Below are positions 1 to 12,900 of a stretch of 64,000 bases of DNA, in pieces (position 1 is the first letter of the stretch; the number at the start of each line of letters is the position of its first letter). The position numbers and the translations under genes were made by a program. Location: the NCBI RefSeq assembly GCF_028389875.1, contig NC_084682.1:7202001-7266000 (forward strand), given 5' to 3'. This stretch comes from Rhea pennata. Lineage: Eukaryota; Chordata; Aves; Rheiformes; Rheidae. The notes beneath the pieces are model-generated. The model made no database searches. It saw only the letters and a program-made list of their open reading frames with translations, and was not told the origin of the DNA.

Positions 1-367
1 ATTCCTGGGCTAGGCTGGCACAGGGACAGCAAAGAAAAAGTCTCCCTTGCCCTGGGCAACTGTGTCCAGCATGCTAAGGCACGTGCATCACCCAGTAACA
101 TAAGATGCTGACAGCACAGCTCCCACTCACAGCTTGAACTCTTAAGCACAGTCCTAAGATACTGAGCACTCAGCACAAGCCTGGCTGCCACAGAGCCAAG
201 CACAGGGAAACCCGCGATACAGAGCAGAACCAGATGCTACAGAGCATCCCACAGGCTGAACTGCACCACCAATGTCTGCTTCAGAAGGTCCCGCGGACAA
301 GCCTGTCCAGGCATGGAGCTGAACAGCTCCTAAGTTAACATAACAGGACTCTGGCATTTCCCATTAC

Positions 368-1309
368 CTTGTAAGACAGGGAACACTTCTGTGCAACATC
401 TTCCAGGTCAGACGACACAAAGTCCACCACTGCAAATAACATGAGGGATAAGAATTTAGAAGCCAAACCTTGATAGACCACAAACACTAAAGAACCAACC
501 ATCTCCTTTAGGAAACACCCTAGGACCACAGAATAAATTCTGCCTTTAAGTACTAACAGCTAAAACATTCCTGTGCCTCTCTGCTGGCACTCCAGGCGGG
601 CAAGCAGGATGCCCCATGAAGTGGAATACTGATTTTCCTCTGAGAAGGTGCTGGCATCACCTGAGACCCATTAACTTGATTGCAAAATTAATTTAATTGG
701 GGACAGGTTAGTTTAAAACAAAACAAAACAAAACACTTTGCTCAAGAGCTGCCCAGGGCCATTTGATGGCTAGGGTTGGAGAGCGCAGCTCTGCCAGCTA
801 GCAGAGCTGGTCCCGAGGGGTAACAGCCAACCCAGTGCCAGCTCAGGACACGCAGAGAAGGGCAAGAGCTGCTGAAAATAGCGAAGAACTACTGGCCCTG
901 CTTCTGCCCCAGAAGCCACTTTGAGATTTATTATTATTATTATTATTATTTAAAGGCGTATGTTATATATTGAAAACAGCAGAAGGCAGTTCTCAGGGGG
1001 AAAAGGAGCATCACGACACCCGGGGCTTTCGCACCCACGGGATCCTTTGGCCAGAGGCTCCGTTTCGCGCGGATAGAGCGTTTGCTTCTCTCGGCCTCGG
1101 GCCCGGTTCACCGGAGCCCGCCCGGAGCCCCGCGCCGCGCGGCGGGGAGGGAAACCAAACGCCCGGGAAAAGCCCCGGAGACCTTCCCGGAGCCGCGGAG
1201 CGCGGCCCCGCCGCCGCCCGCCCTCACCCGTCCGCACGCCGCGGGCCCGGAGCAGCAGCGCCAGCTCGGCCGAGAGGCCGGGGCAGAGCGCGGCGCGCAG
1301 CAGCGCCAT
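368..1309 (-). CDS. RAD51D: RAD51D, coding exons 1-2 (5' part only)
   Basis: RAD51 paralogue of the BCDX2 complex, which works in homologous-recombination repair in the nucleus. Only the first 48 codons are in the window; the ATPase core lies beyond the left edge. Exon 1 coding part is 1309..1228 (82 nt), starting MALLRAALCPGLSAEL and ending in a GT donor at 1227-1226. Exon 2 is 429..368 (62 nt), reading VVDFVSSDLEDVAQKCSLSYK, with an AG acceptor at 431-432 and a GT donor at 367-366. The split valine codon joins in frame. As I recall them, the human protein opens with a similar CPGL motif, carries [21 protein letters not shown] at the same place, and has exons of the same 82 and 62 nt lengths. 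No match to exon 3 was seen in positions 1-367, so that stretch is read as intron 2. Positions 430-1227 are intron 1. Confidence 0.93.
927..951. repeat. (TTA)n microsatellite
   Basis: About eight perfect TTA/ATT units inside intron 1 of RAD51D. Confidence 0.9.
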
Positions 1310-1660
1310 GGCCCCGGCCGCGGCTCCCTTCCTGCTTCCTGCGGAGCCGCTCGCGGAGCGCGGAAGCCGCCGGCGGGGGCGGCGCGGCGCGCAGCAGCCC
1401 CGCGCAGCATCGGCAGCCCCGCGCAGCGCCGGCTGCCTTCAAAGCGGCCTGGCTTGGGCAGCCCGGGGCAGCCCGGGGCAGGCGGGGGCCGCTCCCGGGA
1501 GCAGGGCTCCGAGGCGTCCCCGAGGAGCAGCCGCGCGGCAGGGAGGGAGGGAGGGAGGCTCGGGCGTGCGGGGGCTCCTGCGGCGAAGAGCCTGTGCTCT
1601 GGCTCTGCGCGGCTGTGCTGAGCTCGCGTTAGGCCTGTGCGGGTAACTCCGGGAAGGAGC
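1040..1660 (-). promoter_or_regulatory. CpG-island promoter of RAD51D
   Basis: Dense CpG and GC-rich stretch covering RAD51D exon 1 and the DNA just upstream of it on the minus strand. Around 1328-1345 the minus strand carries two AGGAAG (ETS-type) words near the likely start of transcription. There is no clear TATA box, as expected for a housekeeping repair gene. Long open frames on both strands here are a by-product of high GC content. Confidence 0.7.
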
Positions 1661-3200
1661 AAACGCGGCTGGGCTCCAAGGGGCTGCACTGAGCCAAAGC
1701 AGGATCCCCGGAGCGCGGCGTGGAGCACAGCTGCTCCTGCGGCCCTGTCCCTCCCCTGGAGATGCTGAAGGTCATTCTGGAGGTTTGGGGAGGGCAACTT
1801 CAACAGCGAGTGTGCTGGCTTGTCTTCTGCAAGGTCTCTTTCCGGAAGGTAGCTTGAAGCCCCGAGACTCGGTGGGATCCGGGATTCGGCCGTGGCAGGA
1901 GCCGCCTGCAGCCGCTTGTGCGCACGTGGGTCTCGCAGGGTTGCTCTGGCTGCTGCCCGGGCAGGAGCAGCTCCTCCAAGCAGTGACTCGCCCTAAGGGG
2001 TGACCAGCGGGCTGCTGCTCTCCCTGTCCCCTAAAGGATGGATTTTCCCAGAAAAAAAAAAAAGAGCTTTTTGCTTTTCCAGGCAAGGCCTCCAGAGGGC
2101 CCTCGGCGTTTGTGCCTGCGGGTTGGTGCCGCGCAACCGCTGTTATCCCCTTCCCAAACCAGGCAACACAGGGAGCTGCAGACTGTGGCCACCACAGCGG
2201 CTCTGTCTCGAGCATTAGTAGCATCAGACAGTTTTATTTTTGTGATTTAGTGTGTTTAAAGAACCTGCAATATTGCTGCTGATGAAAATGAAGCCTTTAT
2301 CTGGAATAACTTAACATACCCTGCATAACTTGCTGTATGCCAGAGGAGTTACTGGAACGAAGAAAGCTGACCCTTCTCCAACACCTAAAGCAAATCAGGG
2401 AGGTGTTTCCGCTGTGTAAGTCAAAAGTGAGCCCTGGAAAAGCTGTGGTGCCGAGTCCATGCGTGGTGGAAGTGGTTTCTTCTGCCCTCTGCAGACGTGG
2501 TGTCTCTGCAGGCCATGTGGACCCATTGCTGTGCTGCTCGCTGCCTCGAGCACGTGAAGGCCTGAAATTGCCCTGCAAGGGGACGTGATGCAGAGACCAC
2601 CAAACCGCACTGCAGCCCCCTCCCATACAGATAACGGGAACGGGGCAGTGCTGACTGGTAGAGGTTGAAGGAGCTAAGACACGAGCTGATGTAGCTCTAG
2701 GAGAGCTAGACAAAGTGGTCTTGTGCCATTTTTTTTCTGCATAAGACCCATAAGCATAATCTATTTTTTTTTCTCAGCAGGGCCTTGGCGTGGAAGCTAG
2801 GTCACCTGGTGTAGCTCAGCTCTGCCACCTTGGAGCAACGGCGCAGTTACAGTGTGCCCCTGCTCCCCTCCGTCGGTGATTTTCCCACCTCTGCTGCCAA
2901 TTGTGCCTGTTCGTTTTGTAGCCAGGACACCGGCGGTCACGATCAGGCAGCAAAGCAGAATTCCCAGTGCTCCGCGGCCTGAAAAACCTGCGGGTCCGAT
3001 AGGCTCAGCCCTGTTCGGGAGGGGTTCAGCAGTTCTCTCTCCTGCCCGGTGTCGCTCGAGCTGAGACCTGAGGCTCTCGCCACAGCAGTGGGCCGATACG
3101 CTCCGGTCCAGACCCTTGAGCTAGACCGTGTCCAGTGGGCTGCGAGACGGGGAGGAGGAGGAAGAGGCGGCAGCACCGGCTACGAACCGACTTTCTTTCC
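1661..3200. other. Intergenic DNA between RAD51D and UNC45B
   Basis: No exon, RNA gene or repeat was recognised here. Open frames are short and show no family resemblance. There are short homopolymers at 2047-2060 (A) and 2729-2772 (T runs). GC content rises again from about 2920 toward the UNC45B promoter. Confidence 0.6.
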
Positions 3201-3229
3201 GAGCGCCTTCTGGAAGGTGCTGGGCGCTG

Positions 3230-3320
3230 CCGCAGCTGCCGGCGCGGGGCCATTTGCTCCAGCAGCTCAGCTGTCTCCTGCTTCCTTAAATAGGAAGGGA
3301 AAAGGGTCTGAGCACTGGGC
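3230..3320 (+). promoter_or_regulatory. Probable core promoter of UNC45B with E-boxes and TATA-like element
   Basis: Two CAGCTG E-boxes (3233-3238 and 3268-3273), the type bound by MyoD-family factors, lie just before a TATA-like TTAAATAG at 3286-3293. A start near 3316 would follow. This fits a muscle-expressed chaperone gene, but the assignment is inferred from motif spacing and not from transcript data. Confidence 0.4.
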
Positions 3321-3446
3321 TGGGGGTCAACTATCCCGGCTGGGGGCTCTTTTGGCGTGCTCCCCCCCCTTTCCCACGCCTGTGCCGCTCTGCAATGCGG
3401 GAGCGCTGAGGTTTGGCGCGGCGGCGGGGATCGGTTCCCCCGGCAG
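3316..3446 (+). other. UNC45B: Inferred 5' UTR exon of UNC45B
   Basis: The coding exon of UNC45B begins exactly at its ATG after an acceptor (CTCCAG, ending at 3981), so an upstream noncoding exon is needed. The best donor downstream of the TATA-like element is CGGCAG followed by GTGACC at 3447. The 5' edge is estimated from the TATA-like box and is approximate. Confidence 0.4.
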
Positions 3447-3981
3447 GTGACCCCCCCCCCAACCCCGGCACGAAAGCAGCCTGGCACACAGCCCTCCCCG
3501 GGAGAGGTGGGGACAGGCTGCGGTGACAGGCGACGCTGACGGGCCCCAGGAGCCGCCGGGTCCTGCCCAAACTTGGAGCGGGAGGCGAGGGAGGCGGCAG
3601 ACGAGGGGAGCGCTTTCCCAGCTGTCCGGACCCTCCGTGGCGCCGGCTGACTTCGTAAACTTTCTTTTCTTTTTTCTCTTTTATTAATTGACCCCTGAGG
3701 ATCTGCAACCCTGGGAAAAGGTTTTGAGAAGCCACAGCCTTGAGGAGCAGTTTGGGCCTTGGATTTTTGGAACGCTTCAGCCCGGTAAACTGCTTTATTG
3801 AAGAGGGTATTAATTATATGTTGGGATCAGAGCACAGCCTGGCTTGGTGGCCCGACTCACCCAAGGGACCCTGTCATACAGGCAGCTGTAAACAGAAGTG
3901 GCACGAGCTGATATTCTCCTTAATACTCCCAGGCAGGCTAAAATTTGCATTTTTTTTTCTTTTTTCCCCTCTGTCCTCCAG

Positions 3982-6900
3982 ATGGAGGATCCCGTCCAGC
4001 TGAAAGAGGAAGGCAACAAATATTTTCAGGCCAGCGATTACGAGAAAGCCCTCCAAAGCTACACCGAGGCCATAAAGCTCAGCAAGGACAAGGCGCTGCA
4101 GGCGGTGCTGTACAGGAACAGGGCAGCGTGCTTCCTGAAAAAGGTGAGGACGGGGCTCCCGGCCCGCCGGGGCGCCGCTGGCCCGGGGGGGGCGCGGGGC
4201 GGGGGCCGCGGCGCCTCGTGCAGGCGCAGCCCGGAGGTTTCCAGGCAGTGGTGGCACCGTGCAAAGGTGCTTTTTCAGATAGCTTTGCTCCTGCCGAGAC
4301 GCTGACGCTGTGCGGGACGCGTCTCTAGCAGGGGGGAATAGGTCGCAGCGTGCGTCGGTAGTGTGGATATACGCTGCTTGCGGACTGCCCTGCTAACAAA
4401 TTGCCCTTCCTCCCCGATTCGGCAGGAGGAATACGTCAAGGCAGCCTCGGACGCGTCTCGAGGTAAGCAGGAGGCTGCGTGCAGAAACGAGCTGCGTTGC
4501 TGGCCGTGCTTGCTCCAGCCTGCTGGAGCTTGCCCTCGAGGCCAGAAGGGAGGCTGGTAGAGAAGATGCAAAGATCGTGTGCTTACGCTGGCTGCGGTGC
4601 ACTCTCTTTGTACAGCTAGGCGTTAGCACGTGATCCAGCTGCTGATCTGCTAGCTTACAATGCTAACATTGACCTGAACACACGGTGTTCGCACAGAACT
4701 GAATAAAGGGCTCGTTCCTTCTTAATTTAAACGTTGCTGTTCTCCTCAGATCCCCAACAAGACCGGTGCAGGATGGTGGGGAGGGGAGAAAGCAGCATGC
4801 CGCTTGCATGCACCCACAGCAAAACAAAAATAGTCCCAGTGAAAGCTGGTGTTAGATCTTGCTGAGCTCATTTTGGCAGATCTATGAGTGACCTTTGAGG
4901 GGGAAAGAGGGAAAAGTGAGTGAGGTGCACATGGAGGGCTTGGAGGCCTGTAAACCCAGTATCATTCTCTCTTAGTGTCACGGTAGAGAGATGCAGTGAT
5001 TTGGATGCTGCTAATGACCTCTCTAAGCTGCTGCTTTGGTACCTTTTCTCTCTGCATTTGTGCATTTCTTCTCATTAGAGCTGGTAGCTCTTAAAGCTGA
5101 TACTGGCCACTGCAAGCGAGAGGCCTCCAGCGTCGCGGGCCGGGGGCTGCTGTGGCTCCGGGGACGCAGGCGCCGTGCAGCGGCTCTGCGCAGGGTGCCC
5201 GCCCCGGGCCAGCGGCTCCAGCCTGGTCTGGGCGATCAGACGTGCCCAAAGGCAGGCGTCCAAACTGACGGCTGTGCCTCGAGGAACAGTGGTGGTTGTG
5301 AAGCATATAACTGCTCACCCGGGGAGCTCTCGAGAAGCAAACTCTGATGGCTGGTGTTTTGGATCACTTCCCCAGCTATTGATATCAATGCTTCGGATAT
5401 CAAAGCCTTGTTCCGGCGCAGCCAGGCTCTGGAAAAGTTGGGGAAGCTGGACCAGGCGTTCAAAGATGCTCAGAAATGTGCTACCCTCGAACCCCGCAAC
5501 AAGAACTTCCAGGAGGCCCTGAGACGACTGGGAGCTGACATCCAGGAGAAGGTAAATGCTATGGAAACAGTCCCAGATTTGCAGATGTGGGACATCTGAG
5601 GGTAATCCTTGCCCTGGGATACACCATTACTGGTCATATTGAAAACTTATAACAGTGGAAGGAGATAAATAGGCCCTGTTAACTGGAAGTCTCGTGCCTG
5701 AAGCGTGTAAATCTGAGGATTGTATTCAATGGTTCGGTTACGTGTGGCAGCCAGGTCCTGAGTCTCGGAGGTGGGTAATGCTGCTTTCTGAGGAGTGAAG
5801 CCCGTCCTGCTAGGCAGCTTAGCTTGCCTGCGATTTTGAGGTCTGTGGCTTCCTTGGAGTGACGTGGGAAGGTTCCCCCGGGGTGCCCTGCCTCCCTGAT
5901 TTCCGTGCGCTCTCCTGTGTTGGTACAGCTGCGCATTCAGTTCTCCACGGACATGCGGGTGCAGAAGATGTTTGAAATTCTGCTGGATGAGAACAGCGAG
6001 AAAGAGAAGCGTGAAAAGGTGAGACAAAACGGCTGTTTAGTGCATGCTGCGGCGTAGCAGGCTGCGTTCCCTTCCCCGCCGCCTCCAGAGGGAGGGTGAG
6101 GTACGGAGCAAGGAGGGGAGCTGAACTCGCAGAGACATCTTGCAGAGATGCCCAAAGAGGCCTCACCCTTGTGCCAAGGGAAGCTGATTGACCTCCCAAA
6201 ATACAGAAGTTGGGTTCAAACCGAGTTTCCTTTTGGAGCTGGACTGCTCAGGCCCATCTCTGCCACCGTCCCCACCTTCTCCTCCAAGCAGCGACCCGTT
6301 TTTCTCAAGAGGAGCAAAGTCAGTCCCTGGATGTCTCCAGAGAAACTGCTGGCCAGGCTCAGAGCTTGTCCTCTGTAGCTGTGAGGTGATGGCCACCTCG
6401 CAGCTCCCACCAGCGTATCCCCACGTCTCGCTGCCAGGGCCAATTCTTACTTATAGCTAGCGGTGATAAAGGGTGGAGGGGAAACAAAAGAGAGCAGATA
6501 TTTTGCAAAAAGTTTGTAACCTGCTGTCCAGTTTCTAAAGTGTTCCTGAAGCTGTTTCAGGAGAGGATCACGCTTCATAACGTTGTCCTGAACTTTTGTA
6601 GCTCCTCATGTGACCAACACTTGCTAGAGCTGCACGGATGCATTTTGGAGGCTGCCTGCAGGGCCGTGACACTGACTCCTGGTTGCTCTTTCCTCTAGGC
6701 TGCAAACAACCTCATAGTCCTTGGGCGGGAGGAAGCAGGCGCAGAGAGGATATTCCAGAACAACGGGGTCAACCTGCTGCTGCAGCTGATAGAAACCAAA
6801 AATCCTGAGCTGATCCTGGCAGCTGTGCGGACGCTTTCCGGCATGTGCACCAGACATAAAGCTCGAGTAAGCAACAGGGCCCTTTTCAGACTTTCACTGT

Positions 6901-9900
6901 TGTTTCCATGCAACTAGGGGAACAGAAAATCACAATAATTCACAATGTGTTTGTGTGTAGTGGAGATTTCTTCTTCCTTCTGATTCTTGCAGGAAAAATC
7001 GAAATTCTGAAATTCTGGCAGGGGGAAAATACAAATGAGCAAGTGGGAAACTACAAAACACAGAGTGCCAGGACTGTGCTCTTGATCTCCAGGGTCAGAC
7101 CTGTACATGTTCCCTACGGTGAAACAAGGCTTATGATGAGTCCTTACCAAATGAGTAGTGGTCAGCAAGGCTGGATCAAACCCGAGTCCCTCATCACAGA
7201 TTATAAAGAAGCAGCAAGTCATATAGTCTCTGCAGGCTTCTGAAAAGTTATCCAAGGCTCCTTAGGTGAAGAAAAGCAGGGAGGATCTAGTAGAAGACAG
7301 CAAAGATTGCTGGATAAGGTCCCAAGTCACAGTGCTCCCTGAACTAGATTTTATATTACTCCAGACCGAGACAGTTTATGTAGTGTAAAGTGGCTCACAG
7401 AAAGCCCTGTCTCTGTCATATGGCTGGAATCAGGAGATAGACACTTGCAAATGAATGTATATATTGGTGTGACTGTGCAAAGAAGAAATGGGGACCCAGG
7501 ACACAATAAAAGATAAATAAGATAAAAATCCAGTGTGGTAGGGACCCATTTTATCTTCTTCTGAAGCACTGGATGTTGCCGCGTGCCAAATGCTGTGCTG
7601 CGAAGCCCTGTAGGTCAGTACGTTTCTGGACATACCTCCTCAAGTCACTGATGCGTTACTGTGCACAGGGATACACCGGGTTTGCTGCCAGCAGGATGGA
7701 GTTCTTGCTCTAAACAGGCTCTTTGTTGTTAACAGCCCTTGTGCAAAGACCGCTTCCAAATCTGACCGTACTCATCTCGGCTACCTGGCTGAAATAGCAC
7801 ATTATAACTCTCCACTCTGGGTTTTAGGAGCTGTCTTGCTAGAAAGGAAAATAAGGTGGATAAGCAAAACTCCCTGTATAGGTTTGGGGTTCACACAAGA
7901 AAGTTCCTTCTTTGTGCAAGCCAGGCTTGACTTTTCTAAAGCGTACAGAAAGGATCAGCTCATACCTCTTCCTGACAACTGCTCTGCTCTCTCCTTTCTG
8001 GGGCCAGGCCACTGCGATTCTCCATTACCTGGGCATTGACAGCATTTGTATGTGGATGTCAGTAGACAATGAAGAAATCTCCCTGGCTGTCTGCAACCTC
8101 CTGCAGAGCATCATTGACTGCTTGCTGGGTGAAGGGAAAGAGGAACGTCACAGCAAGGAGGAGGCCCTAGTGTTAGGTAATGGTGCATGGCTGAGCGGTC
8201 GCTTGGACAAGGAGAGAGGAGGGCAGGGCTCTGCACCCAGCATGTCCCTCCTATTTCCCCTTCTTTGAGGAATTTGCTATAGTTTCTAGCCACGATGGTG
8301 CAGCACTCTGTGAAGCTGCAGCCCTGGAGGTGCTGTGTAGGCCGTGACGAAGGAACGGACTTGCTCAGGAGTGTGCTGAAAACCAGCTAATGGGCTTGCA
8401 AGTGGAGATGCCAACTCCTTCCTCAGCCACTCTACCTTTCAGCTGTCCAGAACCACAACGTGCACACAGTTCTCATCCTCGCTGTTGATTTAAATACATA
8501 TATTCCAGTCATGCCGTGCCTTTGAATGGTTTTCACTGCATTCGCTGGCTGTCAGGGGAGACTTCTAACTGGCTGCTACTGCCTTGATTCTGTAGATACC
8601 AAAAAAGATTTGAGGATGATCACAATGCGTTTGCTGGGTATGTTGGTCAGTAAGAAAGTATCGGGGCAAGGACGAGACCGAGCTCTCAACCTCCTCAACA
8701 AGAATATACCAAGGACGGATCTGAAGGACCACGACAACAGTAGGACCACCTTTGTCATCGACAATGGTGAGTCCTCCTCCATCCTTACACTGGTTTGAGA
8801 GACATGGAGCTGTGTAATCTGACTTGAATACCTGTAAAACTGTTCTTCTGTTTTTTATTGGTGGATGCAAGCTGGAGTAGAAAGACATAATAGCTGGAAG
8901 CAGTTCTAAAATTGAGAGAACAAAACCTGTGTATGAGGACAAGAACTTTTGTCTAATGGATTAGCTTCAAAGAACTCCAGTTTATTCTGATGTATTTGCT
9001 AATGTTTGGAGGATTTGGCTTGGATGGGTGGTTCAGTTTGGGTAGGATAGATGAAACCTGCAGAGCCAGTTTCTTAAACTGGTCATTTCAAAACTGGAGG
9101 GAGACAAGGGATTTGTGAAGTGTGTGTTTTATATTAATTCTAATGCATGCGTTACCATTTTGATAAAAGTTATTAAACAAGACTTGCAATGAAAGAAGAG
9201 TTAAGACATTCAAATTGCTTGGAAGCCACTGACTTCTCATTCAGTGCCTTCCAGTCTGGGAGGCCAGTAGGTTTAATGCTTCGTTACAATAATGTCTGAT
9301 TCAGCAGGGGACAATTTCCTGCTGCACAAATTTCCTTATTTTGTTCTGAGAGCAGAATAAGCACTTGATGCTGCAAACCTGTAACCTCAGGGAAGCAGAA
9401 CCTCCTGCCCAGTAAATATCAAGAGTCTCTTTATCTAAGGCTTATGTGATTTAGCAGTAAAGCAATTGAAAACTGCCCAAGTTGGATATTTCATTGTAAA
9501 AAAACAAAAATAGCTTGAATTTTGTACAGACCCTCTCCCCTCTAAAGTCCTATTACCTGATTATGTTTCCAGGCTTGAAAAAGATACTGAAAGTGGTGGG
9601 CCAGATTCCTGAGATGCCTGACTGCCTGCCATTAACAGAGAACACCCAGCTGACTGCGTCTGTCCTCCTAAATAAGCTCTATGATGACCTGCGCTGTGAT
9701 CCGGAGCGTGACAATTACCGAGTGATCTGTGAAGAGTACATCAAGTGAGTCGGGGCTGGTTTAATGTGACTGAGCAAGCCCAGAGGCAGATCAGTAGGAG
9801 GTTTTAAAGAGATAAGGCACTTTCAGTCCATTTAGATGCCTAATCGAGGCCTTGGGAGATGATGTGATTTGCCTGTGCTCCTAGGGAATCCTTCAGCTGG

Positions 9901-12900
9901 GAATAGAAAGCATGTCCAAATCTTCCCATTGTACTCCAGCTGCTGGTTTGCAACCTCTGCATGAATTTGGGTACAGCTGTGTCCCAAATACATATCTATT
10001 GCACCAGTGGAGCTCAGTTCAGCAGAGAAACAAGGGATCTGTTATCCTCTTGAGACAAAACTACCCTCGGAATCCCTGCTTCCACTGCCTGAGCTCCACA
10101 GAGGGCATCCTTCTGGCAAACTGAACATCCCTCTGAACCTCATTCTACCTTTCACCCATGCTCCAGCTCTCCTGTGGGGAGTGGCAGCAATGGATCCAGT
10201 TTGAAAATTGCCTCCAATATGATGGAGGATATCCCCTGCCCTGCACAGGGGAATGACAACAGCAAGCAACCCACTGTGAATCACATGCTGACTCCCTCTA
10301 TCCCATGTAGGAGCAAAATTGACCCTCAGAACATGGATAAGACGCTCCATGCCATCCAGATAGTGTCCGGAGTACTGCAAGGGCCCTTTGACTTGGGCAA
10401 CAAGCTGCTAGGCATGAAGGGAGTCATGGAGATGATGGTTGCCCTGTGTGGGTCTGAGAGAGAGATTGACCAGCTGGTGGCTGTAGAAGCCCTCATCCAT
10501 GCCTCCACCAAACTGAGTCGGGCCACCTTCATCATATCCAATGGGGTGGCACTTCTGAAGGAGATCTACAAGAAGACCAAGAATGAGAAGATCAAAATTC
10601 GAGCCTTGGTGGTAAGGATGTCAGCACTCTGCCTTTTTACTGCCTGCCGGTGCTCACCATCTTAGCCCTGGGCTTGGGAGAGGGAGGAGGTCTTGGGAGC
10701 ATGTCAGGGTCTCTCACCTTCAGTTTGGGAATGGTTTATGGTGCTTCTGCCTCCAAGAAGAGGGCAGACCAAGAAAATAGGGATTATTGGTAACTTTGAA
10801 TTCAAAACAGGGTAATCTTCCGTTAAAGACATCTAATAGCACAAAGCTCAGATTTTGTGTTACAGGATGAAAAATTTGCCATGTATTATGATGTTTTTCT
10901 TTAAGGTTAGACCTGACTTCAAGCTTTAGATGAGGGATTTGGCTAGTTTTGAGCAGCCATGCTATGGGACTAGTGAGCTTTTCTAACTAGGGTATTCTCT
11001 TCCTCCTCAGGGTCTCTGCAAGTTGGGCTCAGCTGGAGGCACTGATTATGGGCTACGGCAGTTTGCTGAAGGGTCCACTGAAAAGCTAGCCAAGCAGTGT
11101 CGAAAGTGAGTCATTTCACCTTTTCCCCCTCCCTTTTATTGTTTGATTCTTTGCAAAATACAAAATGCTCTTTCCCCTGCCCACACGTTGCCCTCATTGG
11201 CTATCATTGCCTGACAGCCGGTAATGCCCACAAAGCAGTTGTGCTGGGTACCAGGACTACTTCTATGGCTCAATTAGCCCTATGTTCCTCCTGCCTCATT
11301 GCTACTCAAGATGCAGATGAGCCTTATCCCTCACTCACTTCCCAAGAAGGACACCAGAGATGGCCTTCCTTCTTTATCAAAATGGCACAGGATGAATTTA
11401 CCCAGTGGACTTACCAAGGAGGTGGCATGAAGTTAGGATATGACTGAGTGGGTGACGGTAATTAGCACCAGACAGCAGGGCATCAGCTGTTTCTTGTGAT
11501 GGGGAAGGTAAAACAGTGCTGAATGGCTGTTGTGGTCCTCTTTCCCCTTTAGATCCATCAAAAGGGCCATAGAAACATGTCGAGTCTCAGGAGAAATACC
11601 TATGGTCTGTAGGAGCTGTAGCAGAACCTGAAAGCAGGTTCAGGCCTGAAACAGCCTTGGCACCTCTTTGTTTTTCCTCCCCCTCTTCCCAGACAAAATC
11701 ACTTCTGGCTCTTGAGACAGCCTGCAGACATTTCTTGTCTCTGCTCTAGGTGGCTGTGCAACACCAGCATTGATACCCGCACCAGGAAGTGGGCTGTGGA
11801 AGGGCTGGCGTATCTAACCCTTGATGCAGATGTGAAAGATGACTTTGTTGAAGATGAGCCAGCCCTGCAAGCTATGTTTGAATTAGCCAAGGTTGTACCC
11901 TTTTACTCTATTCTCTCATTCTTCTGGTAGCATCAAGTTCTCTCAGCTCTGCATCCCAACACCACATTTACCCAGGCAGGAGGAGTTGTGAGCCCAACCC
12001 CTCATCTCTGGGTTAGAAAGATTTCAGTTTTGTCTGTGCCACTAAGACACCTCAAATTTGTTCTTATTCTGGTATTTTCCTCGGGCTGAGGAAGGTTGAT
12101 CTTACTTTTACTTTCAGCCACTTTGAGATGTTCTTCCGTGAAAACCTAAAGCATCAAGATATTGACAGCATCTGATGAAACCACACCCTCTATGGCCATA
12201 AAAACTTCTGTTTTTTCAAGCCCCTGCTATAAAAAGCAAAGCAGGGAACAGGCCTGCAGGGCTTCAGCTTAGGACTGCCACCATGGTCTGCACAACAAGG
12301 GGACCACTTCCCTTGCCATGTCCTCTTCATTCTCTCATGCCTCTGACTTTATTTTCCTGTGCAGACAAGTGACAAGACTATCCTGTATTCTGTGGCTTCT
12401 GCACTGGTGAATTGTACCAACAGCTATGATACCAAGGAATTGGTCCCAGAGCTGGTACAACTGGCAAAATTCTCAAAGCAACATGTGCCTGAGGAGCATC
12501 CAAAGGTAGGTTGTGTACAGCCAGGGAGCTGGGAAGAGATGCTCAAATCTGAGGACTTTTTGGTGCATCCCCCTGTCACAGACTTCACATCTCGTGGCTC
12601 CCAGCCTACTAGGCTGAAATTGCTTTACTATCCAACCAGGCTTGACTGTGGTCAGTAAGACAGTAGCTGCTAAAGGGCTAATCCTTTCCTAATGTTCCCC
12701 TCAGGATAAGAAGGATTTTGTTGTGAAGCGGGTGAAGCGATTGCTGAAAGCTGGAGTAGTCTCTGCTTTGGCCTGCATGGTGAAGGCAGACAGTGCTATA
12801 CTGACAGACCAGAGCAAGGAGCTCATAGCCAGGTACCTTCACTGCTGTCATGGGCTGGGAGTGTTGCCAACCTTCATGCCCCTGAGATGGGTGCCTGGCC

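Noticed and set aside
970-1803. Long overlapping open frames on both strands (up to 231 codons) at the RAD51D CpG island
   Set aside because: Low-complexity A/G/R/P-rich translations in every frame of a CpG island; only the RAD51D exon 1 part is real.
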